DNA from: UBA2231 sp964415175
Lineage (GTDB): Bacteria; Elusimicrobiota; Elusimicrobia; Elusimicrobiales; UBA9959
DNA: 64,000 bases
Reading direction: 5' to 3'
NCBI GenBank assembly: GCA_964415175.1
Contig: CAYPYG010000009.1
Span: 18,706-82,705, forward strand
Of this stretch, positions 26,761 to 36,141 are shown in pieces. The position numbers and the translations under genes were made by a program. The notes beneath the pieces were generated by a model. The model was not told the DNA's origin and made no database searches. It saw nothing but the letters and a program-made list of their open reading frames with translations. The first letter of the stretch is position 1; each line of letters opens with the position of its first letter.

Positions 26761-28179
26761 ATGGCCGGCCCGGCGTTGCCCTCGCGGCTGACTTTCCACG
26801 GCGCGGCCGGCGAGGTGACCGGCTCCCGCCACCTGCTCGAGGCCGGGGAGGGCCGGGTCCTCCTCGACTGCGGCCTCTTCCAGGGCCGCCGCGCCGAGGC
26901 CGCCGCCAAGAACCGCAATTCGCCTTTCGACCCCGCTTCTCTCTCGGCCGTTTTCCTTTCCCACGCCCACATAGACCATTGCGGCCTGCTGCCCCGCCTG
27001 GCCGGCGACGGCTTCAAAGGCCCGGTTTACGCCACCCGCGAGACGGCCGACCTGGTCGCCATAATGCTGGCCGACTCCGCCCGCCTGCAGGAGACGGACG
27101 CCAAGTTCTTCAACAAGATCCACGCGGCCGACGGCGAGAGGATAGAGCCCCTTTACGGCGAGAAGGAGGCCGACCTGGCGATCTCCCTGCTGCGCCCCTG
27201 CGCCCCGGGCGACGTGATCAGCCCCGCCCCCGGCCTGAGCGCGCGCTTCCTCAACGCCGGCCATGTCCTGGGCTCGGCGATGATACAGGCCGACATGGAA
27301 ACGCCCGCCGGGCCCCGACGGCTGCTTTACACCGGGGACCTGGGACGACGCGAGGTGCCGCTCATGAAGGCGCCGGAACCGCCGGAAGGCGTGGATTACC
27401 TGGTCATTGAATCCACTTACGGCGGGCGCACCCACGAACCGGCCTCGGAGATCGACGCCGAGCTGGGCCGCCTGCTGCGCAAGGCGGCCGCCGAAAAAGG
27501 AAAGATCATAATCCCCGCTTTCGCGCTGGAGCGCTCGCAGGAGATAATAGTGGCGCTGGACAGGCTGCGCAACGACCCCTCCATGCCGGAGATCCCGGTC
27601 TATGTCGACAGCCCTATGGCGATCGATATAACCGGGATCTTCAACAGGCACCTCGAGGGCTTCAGCTTCGACCGGGAGTTCAAAGCCTACGCCCGCCGGG
27701 ACGGGGACCCTTTCGGTTTCGACTTCATAAAGTACGCCAGGTCCAAGGAGGAGTCGCAGGCTCTCAACGGCCGCCCGGGGCCCATGATAATCATCTCCGC
27801 CTCCGGCATGTGCGAGGGCGGCCGCGTGCTCCATCACCTGCGCAATAATATCGCCGATCCCTCGGCGACCGTGCTTATCGTCGGCTACCAGGCCGCGGGC
27901 ACGCTGGGCCGCCGGCTCCAGGACGGCCAGAAGAAAGTGCGCATCTTCGGGCTGCAGCACGAGGTGGCGGCGGAGATACGGACGATGCCGCACTTTTCGT
28001 CGCACGCCGACAGGGACGACGCTCTCGCTTTCGTCAGGGGCCTGAACAGGAAGCCCCGGAAGATCTTCCTCGTTCACGGCGAGGATTCGCAGCGGGACGC
28101 GCTGGCGGAGGCGCTGGCGGCCGAAGGGTACGGCGCGCCGGAGAAGCCGGGGCATGGAGAATCTTTCGTTCTCGACTGA
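26761..28179 (+). CDS. metallo-beta-lactamase-fold beta-CASP RNA nuclease
   Basis: A 472-residue protein of the CPSF73-like beta-CASP family. Motif 2 is HAHIDHCG (zinc ligands and catalytic Asp), preceded by LLDCGLFQG. Further ligands are in FLNAGHVLGSAM and YTGDLGRREVPL. The beta-CASP insert contains IPAFALERSQEIIVALD and DSPMAIDITGIF, then the conserved IISASGMCEGGRVLHHL, and the final His is in HFSSHADRD. It ends in a typical IFLVHGEDSQRDAL. Such enzymes cut RNA endo- or 5'-exonucleolytically. It is co-transcribed with DEAD-box 2 (four-base gap), and together they look like an RNA degradation or processing pair. Confidence 0.9.
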   Translation: MAGPALPSRLTFHGAAGEVTGSRHLLEAGEGRVLLDCGLFQGRRAEAAAKNRNSPFDPASLSAVFLSHAHIDHCGLLPRLAGDGFKGPVYATRETADLVAIMLADSARLQETDAKFFNKIHAADGERIEPLYGEKEADLAISLLRPCAPGDVISPAPGLSARFLNAGHVLGSAMIQADMETPAGPRRLLYTGDLGRREVPLMKAPEPPEGVDYLVIESTYGGRTHEPASEIDAELGRLLRKAAAEKGKIIIPAFALERSQEIIVALDRLRNDPSMPEIPVYVDSPMAIDITGIFNRHLEGFSFDREFKAYARRDGDPFGFDFIKYARSKEESQALNGRPGPMIIISASGMCEGGRVLHHLRNNIADPSATVLIVGYQAAGTLGRRLQDGQKKVRIFGLQHEVAAEIRTMPHFSSHADRDDALAFVRGLNRKPRKIFLVHGEDSQRDALAEALAAEGYGAPEKPGHGESFVLD

Positions 28180-28196
28180 CGATGGAGGGGGACTGA

Positions 28197-29728
28197 ATGT
28201 CTAAGAAAATAGCGGTCGTCGGCGCGGGCCCGGGAGGCCTGACCGCGGCCATGATACTGGCGGCGCGGGGGTTCGATGTCACGGTCTTCGAGGCCAAGGA
28301 CAGGGTCGGGGGCCGGAACGCGGAGCTGAGGCTTGGAGAGTTCCGTTTCGACACGGGCCCCACCTTCCTGATGCTCAATTTCATCCTGCGCGAAATGTTC
28401 GAAGAGGCCGGACATAAAATAGACGAGTACCTCTCCTTCACCCGCCTCGACCCCATGTACCGGCTGGTCTTCGACGACCGCGATTTCCGCCCCGTCTCGG
28501 ACCCGGCTAAGATGAGGGCCGAAATAGCCCGCGCCTTCCCGGGGCAGGAGAAAGGGCTGGACAGGTTCCTGGCGGCGGAGAAGGCCCGCTTCGAAAAGTT
28601 GTTCCCCTGCATACAGAAGGACTATTCCTCCTTCGGGTCCCTCTTCAGCGTCCCGCTGCTTAAAGCCGTACCCTACCTCGACGCCGGACGCTCGGTCTTC
28701 GACGTCCTCGGGAAGTATTTCGACGACGACAAGCTTAAGCTCGCCTTCACTTTCCAGGCGAAATATCTCGGCATGTCGCCCTGGGACTGCCCCGGCTTTT
28801 TCACGATGCTCTCCTATATAGAGCACGCCTACGGCGTCTATCACGTGCGGGGCGGGCTTAACGCCATCTCTTCCGCGATGGCGAAAGCGGCCTCCGTGAA
28901 CGGGGCGAAGATACGCCTCTCCTCCCCCGTGAAGCGGGTGATAACGGAAGGCGGCGCGGCCCGGGGCGTGGAGCTGAAGGGGGGGGAGGTCTTCCGCTGC
29001 GACGAGGTGGTGATAAACGCCGACTTCGGCCACGCCGCCACGACCCTCTTCGACAGGGGAGTGCTCTCCAAGTATTCCCCGGAGAAGATGCAGGCCCGCG
29101 AATTCTCCTGCTCCACTTTCATGCTCTACCTGGGGATCGACAAGGCCTACCCGGAGCTGCTCCACCACACCATCGCCTTCGCTTCCGACTACCGGCGCAA
29201 CGTGGAGGATATCTTTCACCGCAAGGCCCCTCCGGCGACGTCTCCATCTACGTGCAGAACGCCTCGCCCACGGACCCGACGCTCGCCCCGCCCGGCAAGT
29301 CGACCATCTACATCCTGGTGCCCGTGCCCAACCTGGACGGCGGGGCCGACTGGGCGGCCGAAAGGCCGCGCCTGCGCGAGCTTGCCCTGAGGCTGGCCGA
29401 GGAACGGGCCGGCTTCAGGGACCTGCGCCGGCACATACAGGCGGAACGGCTCATAACGCCGGCGGACTGGCGGGACGAATACGGCGTATACAAGGGCGCC
29501 ACCTTCAACCTCTCCCACAAGCTGGGCCAGATGCTCTACCTCCGGCCCCGCAACAAATTCGAAGAGGTGGGGAACTGCTGGCTGGTGGGAGGGGGCACTC
29601 ATCCCGGCAGCGGGCTGCCGACCATATATGAGTCGGCGCGGATAACCTCCAACCTGCTCTGCCGGGAACACGGAGTCCCTTTCAGAGAACCGACCTTCCT
29701 GGGGGCCAAGAAGGAGGTCGCTGCTTGA
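28197..29728 (+). CDS. CrtI/CrtP-type carotenoid desaturase or oxygenase, interrupted by a frameshift
   Basis: A phytoene-desaturase-family flavoprotein of about 510 residues if repaired. The N-terminal dinucleotide motif VVGAGPGGLTAAMILAARG is followed by DRVGGRN and FDTGPTFLM; the middle has DCPGFFTMLSYIEHAYGVYHVRGG. After EDIFHRKA the frame breaks at the C4 run 29227-29230. One extra C restores PSGDVSIYVQNASPTDPTLA, LVPVPNLDGG and the C-terminal FAD motif LVGGGTHPGSGLPTIYESA, ending at 29728 where the next gene's TTG start overlaps the stop. As given, the first frame ends at 29390. RBS GGAGGGGG precedes the ATG. Substrate is probably a linear C30 or C40 polyene; pairing with an aldehyde dehydrogenase favours a CrtP-like oxygenase. 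Confidence 0.82.
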
Positions 29729-31205
29729 ACGCAGGGGGGGAGGCGGTCGCAAGGGCCCGGGCGGCTTCGGCGCGCCTGCGGGCGGCCGGCTGGCCGGAAC
29801 GCCGCGCCCGCCTCGCGCGTCTGCGCCTTGCCATAGCCGCGGACCTGGACGGCCTGTCGGCGGGCATCTCTTCGGTCACGGGCAAACCGCGGGCCGAAGC
29901 CCTGATGAGCGAGATCTATCCCTGCCTGGAGATCCTTCGCTATTATGAACGCTCCGCGGAAAAGATACTCGCGCCGCGCGGAAGGCCCACCCCTTTCTTC
30001 TTTACCGGCTCCAGCTCGAGAGTGGAGTACCGGCCTTACGGCGCCGTGCTCGTCATAGGGCCCTATAATTTCCCTTTCCAGCTCTCCTTTATCCCCGCGG
30101 TTACGGCCCTGGCGGCCGGCAACGCCGCGGTCATAAAGCCCTCCGAACTGGCGCCGGGCACGGGAGCCCTGCTCTCCCGGGTCTTCGCGGCGGCGGGCGG
30201 GGACCCCGATCTCCTGATCGTGGAGGAGGGTGGGAAGGAAAAGGTCCGCGAACTCACGGAGGCCGGCCCGGACAAGGTCTTCTTCACCGGCGGCCCGGCG
30301 GGCGGACGGGCGGTCATGGCCCTCTGCGCCGAAAAGGCGATACCTCTCTGCCTGGAGCTCGGCGGAAAGGCCCCGATGCTGGTTTTCGACGACGCGGACC
30401 TGGAGCGCGCCGCGCAGGGAGCGGCCTACGGCGCATTCTGCAATTCCGGCCAGGTCTGCGTCTCCACGGAGCGCATCTACGTGCAGCGCGCGGTCTACGC
30501 CGCTTTCATGGAAAAGTTCCTGGCGGCCTCGGCCGCCGTCTCGCCGGGAGGCGAATCGGGCGATTACGGCCCGATGATCTCGCGGGAGAAAGCGGAATCC
30601 GTCATCGCCATGGCGAGGGAAGCCGTGGCGGGGGGAGCCAGGGTCCTGACCCCTTTGCGCTACGAGAACGGCGTGCTCTACCCGATAATAGTGGCGGAAC
30701 CGCCGCCGGACTGCCGCCTCATGACGGACGAGATCTTCGGGCCGGCCGTTGCCGTCGTCCCTTTCGGCGCCGAGGAAGAGGCTCTCCGCCTGGCCGCCTC
30801 CCGTCACGGCGGCCTGGCCGCCTCCGTCTGGACCCGCGACAGGGAGCGCGCCGCGCGCGCCGCCGCCGCGCTGGACGCCGGGTCCATCAGCGTGAACGAC
30901 GCCATAAGGGCCGTAGCAGCCCCTACCTGCCGTTCGGGGGCATGGGAACGAGCGGTTTCGGAAGATATCACGGCCCGGAAGGCCTCTATGAATTCTCCCG
31001 GCAGGCGGCGGTAATGGAGAATTTTTCCTCTGTCCCGTCGGAACCCAACTGGTTCCCTTACGGCCCGGGGCTTTACGGCCCGATGAAGGACTCGCTGCTG
31101 GCCATGTTCGGGCCTTTTTCGCCCGCGGCCTGGCGCAGGGCCTTCACGGCTTCAAGACTGATAAAAAAGCGAAGGAACAGGGGGATAGGCAATGGCGAAA
31201 GATAA
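29725..31205 (+). CDS. class 3-type aldehyde dehydrogenase (AldH/CrtNc-like), interrupted by a frameshift
   Basis: The TTG start overlaps the stop of the upstream desaturase and follows AAGGAGG. ALDH landmarks: VLVIGPYNFPFQLSF, AAVIKPSELAPGTGALL, FFTGGPAGGRAVM, the general base in CLELGGKAP, and the nucleophile in GAFCNSGQVCVSTERI (catalytic Cys). After VNDAIRAVA the frame breaks at the C4 run 30920-30923; one extra C restores APYLPFGGMGTSGFGRYHG and an end at 31205. As given the frame stops at 31014. The ALDH3-like sequence and its position between two desaturases match the enzyme that oxidises carotenoid aldehydes to acids in staphyloxanthin-type pathways; this is inference from context. 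Confidence 0.8.
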
Positions 31206-32685
31206 GAAGGCGGTGGTCATCGGGGCCGGGATAGGCGGTCTTTCCGCCGCCGTATCCCTGGCCTGCGCCGGCTACGAGGTCGCTCTTTTCGAGAAGAACA
31301 AAGGCCCGGGCGGCAAGCTCAACCAGCTGGAGAAGGACGGCTTCAGGTTCGACCTCGGGCCCTCGATCCTGACGATGCCGCAGATCTTCCGCGACCTGTT
31401 CGCCAGGGCGGGGAAGGAAATGAAGGATTATGTGGCGATAGAGGAGCTGAGGCCCCACTGGCGAAATTTCTTCGAGGGCGGCTTCACATTCGACTTCACC
31501 CCGGACTCCCGGCTCATGGAGGCGGAACTCAAAAAAATCCCCGACGGAGGCCGCGGCTTCAGCGCCTTCCTGGAATACTCCCGCCGGCAGAGCCTCCTGA
31601 CGGAAGAGGGTTATTTCAAATACGGCTACGACACGCTGGCCGAGATGCGGGCCGGCTACGGCAATCTCCGGGCGCTGCTCGGTTTCGACTGGATGCGCTC
31701 GATGGACGCCGGGGTGCGCTCTTACGTGAAGGACCCCCGCCTGGTGGACGCGCTGAACTACTTCATAAAGTATGTCGGGTCCTCTCCCTACGACGCCCCG
31801 GGCACGATGAACCTGCTTCCGCACGTGCAGTTCGGCTACGGCCTCTGGTACGTATCCGGCGGGATGTATAAGATGGCCCTGGCCCTGGAAAAGCTCGCCC
31901 GCGACTGCGGGGTGGACATAAAATACGGGCACGAGGCCGCTTCCATAGAGAGGGCCGGAGGCCGGGTCACCGCCGTCACCGCGAAGAACGGCGCGAGGGC
32001 CGAGGCGGACGCCGTGGTCTCCAACATGGAGGTCATCCCCGCCTGCCGCGAACTGCTCGGCGAGGACGAAGCTTTCCTGCGCTCGCTGGAGAAGTTCGAG
32101 CCGGCCTGCTCGGGACTTGTCATCGACCTGGGGATAAAAGGCTCTTACCCGGCGCTGGCCCATCACAACTTCTTCTATTCCGGCTCTCCGAAAGAACATT
32201 TCGACGCCGTTTTCAGGAAAAAGGAGCTTTCCTCCGACCCGACGATCTACCTGGTGGCGCCCTGCGTCACCGACCCCTCGGCCGCCCCCGCGGGCTGCTC
32301 CGTCCTGAAGATACTGCCGCATATCCCCCACATAAGGGACGAGAAGCCCTACACAAAGGCGGATTACACGGCCTTCCGCGACGTGGTCCTGGCGAAACTG
32401 GAGCGCATGGGCCTCGACGGCCTCCGCTCCCGCATAGTCACCGAGGACGTCCTGACGCCCGACGACATAAAGGCGATGTATTACTCCAACAAGGGCTCGA
32501 TCTACGGAGTAGTGTCGGACAGGAAGCTCAACGGGGCCTTCCGCGCGCCGAAGCGCAGCTCAAGGTATTCCAACCTCTTCTTCGTAGGCGGCAGCGTGAA
32601 CCCGGGGGCGGGTATGCCCATGGTCGCGCTCTCCGGCATGCTGGCCTGCGATATGCTTACGGGTGCCATCGGAGGTCGGAAATGA
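31192..32685 (+). CDS. CrtI/CrtN-type phytoene (dehydrosqualene) desaturase
   Basis: An intact 497-residue flavoprotein. N-terminal FAD motif VVIGAGIGGLSAAVSLACAGY with FEKNKGPGGKLNQ, substrate region FRFDLGPSILTMPQIF, the middle YVGSSPYDAPGTMNLLPHVQFGYGLWYVSGGM, and the C-terminal motif FFVGGSVNPGAGMPMVALSGMLA. It desaturates a linear polyene, as CrtI does with phytoene or CrtN with dehydrosqualene. Its start overlaps the restored end of the aldehyde dehydrogenase gene, and it is preceded by GGGGGA. No phytoene or dehydrosqualene synthase is seen in the window, so the polyene substrate must be made elsewhere. Confidence 0.88.
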   Translation: MAKDKKAVVIGAGIGGLSAAVSLACAGYEVALFEKNKGPGGKLNQLEKDGFRFDLGPSILTMPQIFRDLFARAGKEMKDYVAIEELRPHWRNFFEGGFTFDFTPDSRLMEAELKKIPDGGRGFSAFLEYSRRQSLLTEEGYFKYGYDTLAEMRAGYGNLRALLGFDWMRSMDAGVRSYVKDPRLVDALNYFIKYVGSSPYDAPGTMNLLPHVQFGYGLWYVSGGMYKMALALEKLARDCGVDIKYGHEAASIERAGGRVTAVTAKNGARAEADAVVSNMEVIPACRELLGEDEAFLRSLEKFEPACSGLVIDLGIKGSYPALAHHNFFYSGSPKEHFDAVFRKKELSSDPTIYLVAPCVTDPSAAPAGCSVLKILPHIPHIRDEKPYTKADYTAFRDVVLAKLERMGLDGLRSRIVTEDVLTPDDIKAMYYSNKGSIYGVVSDRKLNGAFRAPKRSSRYSNLFFVGGSVNPGAGMPMVALSGMLACDMLTGAIGGRK

Positions 32686-34292
32686 AGCTGTCGCGCCTTT
32701 TCGCTAAAGGGGACTTCTCCGGTTTCTGGGCGCTGCTGGCCGACAACCTGGCCAACATAGTGATAATCGCCGGGGTCTGCAAGGGCGTCTTCAGGATGCC
32801 CGACGAGGTGGTCTTCGGCAGGATAGTGCCCGGCATAGGGGTCGCGCTGCTGGCCGGCACCGCGGCCTACGCCTGGATGGCGCTGAAGCTGGCCGAAAAG
32901 GAGAAGCGGGACGACGTGACCGCCCTGCCCTACGGCATCTCGACGCCCGTAATGTTCGTCTACCTCTTCGGGGTGATAGGGCCGGTGTATTTCAAGACAG
33001 GCGACCCGGTGGCCGCCTGGCAATGCGGGATAGCCGCGGCCTTCATCGGCGGACTGGTGGAGCTGGCCGGCGGCCTCGCAGGCCCCTGGATAAAACGGCA
33101 CACGCCGCGGGCCGGGATGCTGGGAACGCTGGCCGGCATAGCGATAGTCTGGATAGCGACGATCCCCTTCGCCGAGATAATGGAGCAGCCGCTGGTGGGC
33201 TTCATCTCTTTCTCCATAATCCTGCTGGGCCTCGTCGCGGGGGTGCGGCTGCCTTTCGGCCTCCCGGCCGGGCTTGCCGCGATAGTCGCCGGCACGGCCG
33301 TGGCGATGGCCACCGGGCTCTCGAGGATATCCGCGGAAGGGATAGGGCTCCACCCGCCGCTGCTTATGCCGGCGGACCTGCTGGCGGGCCTGAAACTGGT
33401 ACTGGGCAATCCCGCGATAATCGCCGTCATACTGCCGATAGAGATCTACAATTTCATCGAGACGATGAACAACGTGGAGTCCGCGGAGGCCGCCGGCGAC
33501 CGCTACCCGGTGCGCCGGACGCAGGTCATCGACGGGCTGGGCACGATAGTCGGCGGGCTTTTCGGTTCGCCTTTTCCGACGACGGTGTATATCGGCCATC
33601 CCGCCTACAAAAGGCTGGGCTCGCGCAGCGGCTACGCTCTCGCGGTAGGCGCCGTACTTTTCCTGGCCGCGGTCGCCGGTCTGGTGAATTTCCTCTACGG
33701 TCTCATACCCGTGGCCGCCGTGGCGCCGATACTGGTCTTCGTGGCGATGATAATAGGCGCGCAGGCCTATATCTGCGTGAAGCCCTCTCATACCCTGGCC
33801 GTCTCCATAGCCCTGGTCCCGCATGTCGCGGACCTGGTCTACAAGCAGGTCAGCGGGGCTATAAGCGGAGTCGGCGGCTACGCGGCTTCCCTCGCGGGCG
33901 CGGGGGAGGCGGGGGGGTTCCTGGCGGGACTGGCCTCCGGTCCCGTGCCGCGGGCGCTCAAAGACCATCTGCTCGCCGCCGGAGGACTGCACCTGGAGGG
34001 CCTCGCGGCGTTGAGCCAGGGCGCGATAATCTCCGGGCTTCTCTGGGGCGCCATCTGCGCCTCGCTGATCGACTGCCGCTACAAGGCCGCGGCCTGGTTC
34101 TCGGCCGCCGCCGCGGCGCTCGCGGGGGCAGGGTTCATCCACGCCGCCGCCGCGGGGCCCCGTCTGGACTCCCCCTTCTTCCGGTCCTACCTTTTCATGG
34201 CGGTCTTCTTCGCGGTCTGCGCCAGGCTGGGACTCAAGTGCCACCTGGACGACTTTTCGGAGATGATGCTGGGCAAAGGGGAGTCCTGCTGA
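32682..34292 (+). CDS. NCS2/AzgA-like purine-type permease family protein
   Basis: A 536-residue membrane protein with about 12-14 hydrophobic segments. It starts within the last codons of the desaturase gene (ATGA overlap) after GGAGG. Features resembling the xanthine/uracil permease superfamily are the early TALPYGISTPVMFVYLFG segment, the IEIYNFIETMNNVESAEAAGDRYPVRRTQVIDGLGTIVGGLFGSPFPTTVYIGHP region (broken here only for reading; it is one continuous stretch) and the SHTLAVSIALVPH segment. The family imports nucleobases, but distant members carry other ions or organic anions. Its coupling to the polyene genes is curious and may be fortuitous. Confidence 0.78.
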   Translation: MKLSRLFAKGDFSGFWALLADNLANIVIIAGVCKGVFRMPDEVVFGRIVPGIGVALLAGTAAYAWMALKLAEKEKRDDVTALPYGISTPVMFVYLFGVIGPVYFKTGDPVAAWQCGIAAAFIGGLVELAGGLAGPWIKRHTPRAGMLGTLAGIAIVWIATIPFAEIMEQPLVGFISFSIILLGLVAGVRLPFGLPAGLAAIVAGTAVAMATGLSRISAEGIGLHPPLLMPADLLAGLKLVLGNPAIIAVILPIEIYNFIETMNNVESAEAAGDRYPVRRTQVIDGLGTIVGGLFGSPFPTTVYIGHPAYKRLGSRSGYALAVGAVLFLAAVAGLVNFLYGLIPVAAVAPILVFVAMIIGAQAYICVKPSHTLAVSIALVPHVADLVYKQVSGAISGVGGYAASLAGAGEAGGFLAGLASGPVPRALKDHLLAAGGLHLEGLAALSQGAIISGLLWGAICASLIDCRYKAAAWFSAAAAALAGAGFIHAAAAGPRLDSPFFRSYLFMAVFFAVCARLGLKCHLDDFSEMMLGKGESC

Positions 34293-34319
34293 AAGAACGG
34301 GGAGGGGGAATATAAAGGT

Positions 34320-34817
34320 TCAGTAGAACGGTTCCTGCTTCAGAAGCCGGGCGGTCAGGCCCCTGGCCTTGAGCAGCCGCAGATAGGCCTTGTCCTTGCC
34401 GCCCAGCACCGTCAGCATTATCTCCATCGATTCGCTGCCGACGAGCGGTTCGTCCCAGGAGAAAGGCCTGTCGTAGAGCACGGCGCCCTTCTGGTCGCTC
34501 AGGACGAGGCGGCCCCTGAAAGAGCGCAGCGTTCGCGTGGAGAGGTTCTGGAAATAAAGGAACAACTGAAGGCCGAACCTGTCGTCCTCTACCACGTTCT
34601 TCTTGCGCAGGAACTGCACGGCCACGGGTGCGGACGGGTCCTTGAGCATCGCGGGGGCCGCGGCCCCCGCGGCCGGGCGGACCTTTTCCAGCGCGGAGAC
34701 GCGGGTCTCCAGCCGTTCGACCCGCACCTCCACCTCCTCCACCCTGCGTTCGGTGACGGCGGCGAAGAGCATCGATGACGCCGCGCACAGCAGCGCGGCG
34801 GATAGCAGCGGCCTCAT
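34320..34817 (-). CDS. exported coiled-coil protein of unknown function
   Basis: A 165-residue protein with a signal sequence (MRPLLSAALLCAASSMLFAA) followed at once by a short heptad coiled coil (VTERRVEEVEVRVERLETRVSALEKV is the region, residues 21-46). A beta-rich C-terminal domain (FGLQLFLYFQNLSTRTLRSF, GRLVLSDQKGAVLY) follows; its pattern recalls envelope proteins measuring hydrophobic-polar strands, but no family was recognised. The start at 34817 is supported by TATAAT ending six bases upstream and by the signal peptide. Confidence 0.7.
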   Translation of the reverse strand: MRPLLSAALLCAASSMLFAAVTERRVEEVEVRVERLETRVSALEKVRPAAGAAAPAMLKDPSAPVAVQFLRKKNVVEDDRFGLQLFLYFQNLSTRTLRSFRGRLVLSDQKGAVLYDRPFSWDEPLVGSESMEIMLTVLGGKDKAYLRLLKARGLTARLLKQEPFY

Positions 34818-34823
34818 AACTGA

Positions 34824-34829
34824 ATTATA
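34824..34829 (-). promoter_or_regulatory. -10 element of a probable leaderless promoter (coiled-coil protein)
   Basis: TATAAT on the minus strand, six bases before the ATG at 34817. Confidence 0.55.
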
Positions 34830-34866
34830 GCAGGAATGGCGGAAATGTCCAGCGGGCGCCCCGGGC

Positions 34867-36009
34867 TCAGGGCGCTTTGACCGCGTCGAAGAGCCTGTCG
34901 AATTCGGCGCCGTAGACGCCGACATAGTACGGCTCCATGGTGAAGATCGTGTTCTCCGCGTTCTTGTCCTCGGCGGTGGCCGTCCAGTTGAAGGCGCCGT
35001 TTATCAGCAGCGTCCCGTCGAGTACGGCGAACTTGTTGTGCATCTGGCCGCGCTCGGTGCGGCCGGGGGAGAAGCGCAGGTCGAAACGGCTCTTCAGCGC
35101 GTCCTGGAAGAAGGGGAAGCTGGAGCCGGCGTTGTGCATCAGCCTGACGCTCACGCCGCGGTCCGCGGCGCGCACGAGGGCGGACATTATCGGCCCGGAG
35201 GTCAGCGTGAACATGGCCACCTTTATCTCGGACCCGGCGGCGTCTATGGCCTTTATTATGGCGGCTTCGGTGCCGCCGCGGGGGGAGAAGGTGTAGCGCG
35301 GAAGGTGAACCCCGTTGAAATCGAGCGAGGGGGAGGGGTCCGACGGCACGGGGCCGGGCGGCGGGGCCTGGGCGTCGGGACTGGAGACAAGCCGGGACTG
35401 GTTCCACATCCATTCGAAATTGGCCTGGTAGCCGGCTATGACGTACGGATCGTAGATGAAGAGCATGTTCTCGTAGCTGGCCGTCCCGGCGAAGGAGGTC
35501 CAGTTGGCCGAGCCGGTCTGGAGTCCGGCCCCGTCGAAGATGGCGTACTTGTTGTGCATCGCGCCGCTGCGGCCGCGGCCGCGCATGACGCGGACGTCCA
35601 TGCCGGAATCCAGCAGGCGCTGTATGTCGGCGTTGCGCTTGGGAAAGACGTGCTTATCGTCCAGGACCACGCGGACCCTGACGCCGCGGTCGCGGGCGGC
35701 TATCATCGCGTCCACCGCTTCCGGCATCTGGAGATTGTAGAGCGCCACGTCCAGCGTGCCGCTCACGGCGTTCATGGCGCGCACCAGTACGGGGGCGATG
35801 GCGGTCTCCTCGGAGAAAAGGTGGAAAGGCAGGCCGGCGTGGTCGAAGCGGGCCTTCGGGAGGGCGGCGGGCGGCTCGCGCAGCGGGGAGAGGAGCGGGA
35901 CGTCCGGCGCCGTCAGGGCGTCCAGCGCGAAACCGGCCGAGCGGGCCGGCAGGGATAAGAGGGAAAGATGGACGAGGAGTATTAAGAACGAAAGGGCGGA
36001 TCTGAGCAT
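34867..36009 (-). CDS. exported phospholipase D-like protein with two HKD motifs
   Basis: A 380-residue protein with signal peptide (LRSALSFLILLVHLSLLSLPARSA). It has two PLDc_2 domains, each with a full HxKxxxxD motif: MHNKYAIFDG followed by GSANWT, and MHNKFAVLDG followed by GAFNWT. A Pro-rich linker (DAQAPPPGPVPSDPSPS) separates them. Such exported proteins hydrolyse phosphodiesters in lipids or nucleic acids; with two endonuclease I genes in the same window a nuclease role is possible. The start at 36009 is set by the signal peptide and by TACAAT six bases upstream. Confidence 0.88.
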   Translation of the reverse strand: MLRSALSFLILLVHLSLLSLPARSAGFALDALTAPDVPLLSPLREPPAALPKARFDHAGLPFHLFSEETAIAPVLVRAMNAVSGTLDVALYNLQMPEAVDAMIAARDRGVRVRVVLDDKHVFPKRNADIQRLLDSGMDVRVMRGRGRSGAMHNKYAIFDGAGLQTGSANWTSFAGTASYENMLFIYDPYVIAGYQANFEWMWNQSRLVSSPDAQAPPPGPVPSDPSPSLDFNGVHLPRYTFSPRGGTEAAIIKAIDAAGSEIKVAMFTLTSGPIMSALVRAADRGVSVRLMHNAGSSFPFFQDALKSRFDLRFSPGRTERGQMHNKFAVLDGTLLINGAFNWTATAEDKNAENTIFTMEPYYVGVYGAEFDRLFDAVKAP

Positions 36010-36015
36010 ATATAC

Positions 36016-36021
36016 ATTGTA
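36016..36021 (-). promoter_or_regulatory. -10 element of a probable leaderless promoter (PLD-like)
   Basis: TACAAT on the minus strand, six bases before the ATG at 36009. Confidence 0.5.
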
Positions 36022-36128
36022 TCCGCGCCCGGGCGCGTCCGTATCGGGCATAGGACCCGGGGCCCCGGCCTATTTCGGCCTATGTCCCGGTGGGTCCATG
36101 GGCATATGACAGACGGCGCGCGCTTTAC

Positions 36129-36134
36129 TATAAT
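36129..36134 (+). promoter_or_regulatory. -10 element of a probable leaderless promoter (GNAT)
   Basis: TATAAT, seven bases before the ATG at 36142. Confidence 0.55.
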
Positions 36135-36141
36135 CAGAACG

